This document shows, one piece after another, positions 61,554 to 64,000 of a stretch of 64,000 bases of DNA; position 1 is the stretch's first letter, and every line of letters begins with the position of its first letter. The position numbers and the translations under genes were made by a program. Below the pieces are notes generated by a model. That model was not told where the DNA came from. It searched no databases and saw only the letters and a list, made by a program, of their open reading frames with translations. This DNA comes from Kluyvera sp040932435 (GTDB taxonomy: Bacteria; Pseudomonadota; Gammaproteobacteria; Enterobacterales; Enterobacteriaceae): positions 62,001 through 126,000 of the forward strand of contig NZ_JBFQGA010000004.1 in NCBI RefSeq assembly GCF_040932435.1, written 5' to 3'.

Positions 61554-62837
61554 ATGAAAACTACAGCAAAGCTGTCGTTCATGATGTTCGTTGAGTGGTT
61601 TATCTGGGGCGCGTGGTTTGTTCCCCTGTGGCTGTGGCTCAGCAAAAGCGGATTCACCGCCGGTGAAATCGGCTGGTCGTACGCCTGTACCGCTATCGCT
61701 GCGATCCTCTCGCCAATCCTGGTTGGCTCGCTGACCGACCGCTTCTTCTCGGCACAAAAAGTGCTGGCGGTGTTGATGTTCGTCGGCGCAATCCTGATGT
61801 ACTTCGCCGCCCAGCAGACCACCTTCAGCAGCTTCTTCCCGCTGCTGCTGGCCTATTCCCTTACCTACATGCCAACTATCGCGCTGACCAACAGTATCGC
61901 CTTTGCCAACGTGCCGGACGTCGAACGTGATTTCCCGCGTATTCGAGTGATGGGCACCATTGGCTGGATTGCCTCGGGTCTGGTCTGTGGCTTCCTGCCA
62001 CAAATGATGGGCTATAGCGATATTTCGCCAACCAACATTCCGCTGCTGATCACCGCGGGAAGCTCGCTGCTGCTGGGTATTTTTGCCTTTGCGCTGCCCG
62101 ATACGCCGCCGAAAAGCACCAGCCGGATGAGCCTGAAAGTGATGCTGGGATTGGATGCCTTGATCCTGCTGCGCGATAAAAACTTCCTCGTCTTTTTCTT
62201 CTGCTCTTTCCTGTTCGCTATGCCGTTGGCCTTCTACTACATTTTTGCCAACGGCTATCTCACCGAAGTGGGAATGCACAACGCCACCGGCTGGATGACG
62301 CTCGGTCAGTTCTCTGAAATCTTCTTTATGCTGGCGCTGCCGTTCTTCACCAAACGCTTTGGCATTAAAAAGGTATTGCTGCTTGGTCTTATCACCGCGG
62401 CAATCCGCTACGGCTTCTTCGTTTATGGCGGCGCGGAACAATACTTCACCTACGCGCTCTTGTTCCTCGGCATTCTGCTGCATGGCGTGAGCTACGACTT
62501 CTACTACGTCACCGCCTATATCTACGTTGATAAAAAAGCCCCCGCACATATGCGTACCGCCGCACAGGGCTTGATTACGCTCTGCTGCCAGGGGTTCGGC
62601 AGCCTACTGGGCTACCGTCTGGGAGGCGTGATGATGGAAAAGATATTCGCTTATAAAGAGCCGGTGAACGGGCTGACCTTCAACTGGGCGGGAATGTGGG
62701 GTTTCGGCGCCATCATGATTGCCGTTATCGCCGTGTTGTTTATGATTTTCTTTCGCGAATCGGATAAAGAAATTACCGCAATTGCGGTGCCAGACTCTCC
62801 ATCCGATGCTGCGCTGACACAAGGGGAAGTAAAATGA
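61554..62837 (+). CDS. yegT: Nucleoside:H+ symporter-family transporter YegT
   Basis: A 427-residue, 12-helix inner-membrane transporter of the NHS family (NupG/XapB relatives), with a NupG-like N-terminus MKTTAKLSFMMFVEWFIWGA and the GTIGWIASGL segment. ATG at 61554 follows GAAGGA by 7 bases and matches E. coli; the frame is open 15 codons further. It is probably a nucleoside or nucleoside-like substrate importer, fitting with the hydrolase and kinase encoded after it. It overlaps yegU by 4 bp. Confidence 0.94.
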   Translation: MKTTAKLSFMMFVEWFIWGAWFVPLWLWLSKSGFTAGEIGWSYACTAIAAILSPILVGSLTDRFFSAQKVLAVLMFVGAILMYFAAQQTTFSSFFPLLLAYSLTYMPTIALTNSIAFANVPDVERDFPRIRVMGTIGWIASGLVCGFLPQMMGYSDISPTNIPLLITAGSSLLLGIFAFALPDTPPKSTSRMSLKVMLGLDALILLRDKNFLVFFFCSFLFAMPLAFYYIFANGYLTEVGMHNATGWMTLGQFSEIFFMLALPFFTKRFGIKKVLLLGLITAAIRYGFFVYGGAEQYFTYALLFLGILLHGVSYDFYYVTAYIYVDKKAPAHMRTAAQGLITLCCQGFGSLLGYRLGGVMMEKIFAYKEPVNGLTFNWAGMWGFGAIMIAVIAVLFMIFFRESDKEITAIAVPDSPSDAALTQGEVK

Positions 62838-63838
62838 AAACGCAACGAATTCTCGGGGCACTGTATGGCCAAGCTTTAGGCGATGCGATGGGCATGCCAT
62901 CGGAACTGTGGCCGCGCACGCGGGTGCAGGCGCACTTTGGCTGGATTGACCGTTTTCTGCCGGGGCCGGCGGAAAACAATGCCGCCTGCTACTTTCAGCG
63001 CGCCGAATTCACCGATGATACCTCGATGGCGCTGTGTCTGGCGGATGCCATCATTGAACGTAAAGGGGCTATCGACCCGGATCTGATTGGTCGCAACATC
63101 CTGGCTTGGGCAGAAGGTTTTGATGCTTTCAATAAAAACGTGCTCGGCCCAACGTCAAAAATTGCCCTCAATGCCATTCGCGAAGGCAAACCGGTGAGCG
63201 AACTTCAAAACAACGGCGTGACCAACGGCGCGGCAATGCGCGTCTCGCCGCTCGGCTGCCTGCTGCCGCCAACCGACCTCGATGCGTTTATTGACGACGT
63301 GGCGCTAGCCTCCAGCCCTACGCATAAGTCCGACCTCGCTGTTGCAGGTGCAGTAGTGATAGCGTGGGCCATATCAAAAGCCATCGACGGTGAAAGCTGG
63401 CAATTCATTGTCGATGCGCTGCCCGCCGTAGCCCGCCACGCTCAGCAAAAGCGGATAACCACCTTCAGCGCCTCACTTGCCTCTCGCTTGGAGCTCGCGC
63501 TGCAGGTCGTGCGTCAAGCGCCCGGCAGCGAATCCGCCAGTGAGCAGCTTTACCAACTGGTTGGCGCGGGAACCAGCACCATTGAGTCGGTTCCCTGTGC
63601 AATTGCAATGGTCGAACTGGCTCAGGGCTGCCCGAATCGCTGCGCTGTGCTGTGCGCAAACCTCGGCGGCGACACCGATACCATCGGCGCGATGGCGACC
63701 GCCATTTGCGGCGCGCTGGGCGGCATTTCGTCCATCGACCTCGCGCTAAAACAGCAGCTTGATGAGGTAAATCAGCTCGACTTTAACCGCTACGCCAACG
63801 CGCTGGCCCAGTACCGTGAGCAACGGGAGGCCTCATGA
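62834..63838 (+). CDS. yegU: ADP-ribosylglycohydrolase-family hydrolase YegU
   Basis: A 334-residue hydrolase with the two metal-binding motifs of the family: EFTDDTSMAL near residue 57 and GGDTDTIGAM near residue 276. It may cleave an ADP-ribosyl or N-glycosidic bond. Between a nucleoside-type transporter and a sugar kinase, splitting an imported nucleoside is the likely role. It is coupled to both neighbours by 4 bp overlaps. Confidence 0.94.
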   Translation: MKTQRILGALYGQALGDAMGMPSELWPRTRVQAHFGWIDRFLPGPAENNAACYFQRAEFTDDTSMALCLADAIIERKGAIDPDLIGRNILAWAEGFDAFNKNVLGPTSKIALNAIREGKPVSELQNNGVTNGAAMRVSPLGCLLPPTDLDAFIDDVALASSPTHKSDLAVAGAVVIAWAISKAIDGESWQFIVDALPAVARHAQQKRITTFSASLASRLELALQVVRQAPGSESASEQLYQLVGAGTSTIESVPCAIAMVELAQGCPNRCAVLCANLGGDTDTIGAMATAICGALGGISSIDLALKQQLDEVNQLDFNRYANALAQYREQREAS

Positions 63839-64000
63839 ACCTAGCGAGCCTGCACAACCAGCGGCCAATCACCGTCGTCGGCGCGGCGGTCATTGATGTG
63901 ATTGCCGACGCCTACGCGCTGCCATGGCGTGGCTGCGATATCGAATTGCAGCAACAGAGCGTTAACATCGGCGGCTGCGCACTGAACATCGCCGTGGCGT
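63835..64000 (+). CDS. yegV: PfkB-family sugar kinase YegV, N-terminal part
   Basis: The first 55 codons are present; the gene runs off the window. The translation MNLASLHNQRPITVVGAAVI and the later NIGGCALNIAVA match the ribokinase/PfkB N-terminus of E. coli YegV. It would phosphorylate the sugar released by YegU. Confidence 0.9.
   Translation, partial: MNLASLHNQRPITVVGAAVIDVIADAYALPWRGCDIELQQQSVNIGGCALNIAVA

Noticed and set aside
61548..62549. 333-codon open frame on the minus strand inside yegT
   Set aside because: Shadow of a membrane protein gene; the translation is rich in Gln, Glu and His with no motif.

Overview
This 64 kb window is chromosomal DNA of an Enterobacteriaceae member close to Escherichia, Citrobacter and Salmonella. 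The evidence is gene order and protein similarity recalled from memory: galF, gnu, the complete colanic acid cluster, yegH-asmA-dcd-udk-dgcE-alkA-yegD, mdtABCD-baeSR, yegP-trhP-cyaR-yegS and fbaB/yegTUV lie in the order known from E. coli. It is not E. coli K-12. A seven-gene block sits between yegS and fbaB, the yegI-yegL genes are missing, dgcE is short, and the O-antigen cluster begins with rfbD. No database search could be run, so the genus is left open.

Region 1 (1-1868) is the AT-rich start of an O-antigen cluster: partial rfbA, rfbD, a leader of about 0.5 kb and a JUMPstart/ops element. No rfbB lies between galF and rfbD. Region 2 (1869-3966) holds galF and gnu, which supply or modify UDP-sugar and undecaprenyl-linked precursors. 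Region 3 (4120-27143) is the colanic acid operon on the minus strand: wza-wzb-wzc-wcaABCDEF-gmd-fcl-gmm-wcaI-cpsB-cpsG-wcaJ-wzxC-wcaK-wcaL-wcaM. It is preceded by an RcsAB box and its own JUMPstart. GDP-fucose is made by CpsB, CpsG, Gmd and Fcl; WcaJ starts the lipid-linked repeat; the Wca transferases extend and acetylate it; WzxC flips it, WcaD polymerises it, and Wza/Wzb/Wzc export it. Two copies of an imperfect palindromic repeat of about 125-130 bp bracket the wcaA-to-cpsG block.

Region 4 (27512-37560) carries housekeeping and signalling genes: yegH, asmA, dcd, udk, a short diguanylate cyclase dgcE, alkA and yegD. A REP array with an exact 56 bp period lies between yegH and asmA. Region 5 (37571-49047) starts with a Sib/Ibs type I toxin-antitoxin locus of 19 codons, followed by the mdtABCD-baeSR efflux and envelope-stress operon. 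Region 6 (49144-52135) has yegP, trhP, the CyaR small RNA with a CRP site and -10 box in place, and yegS.

Region 7 (52132-59987) is the accessory block on the minus strand. An enolase-superfamily acid-sugar dehydratase-like gene comes first, then a complete dipeptide/oligopeptide-type ABC importer (binding protein, two permeases, two ATPases), then an orphan family-1 sugar-binding protein resembling the oligogalacturonide-binding protein TogB. REP elements separate its first and last genes from the importer. It looks like a catabolic uptake system of unknown substrate and is the least explained part of the window. Region 8 (60256-64000) is fbaB divergent from yegT-yegU-yegV, with a HutC-type GntR operator motif ahead of yegT. 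No tRNA, rRNA, insertion sequence, prophage or CRISPR array was seen.
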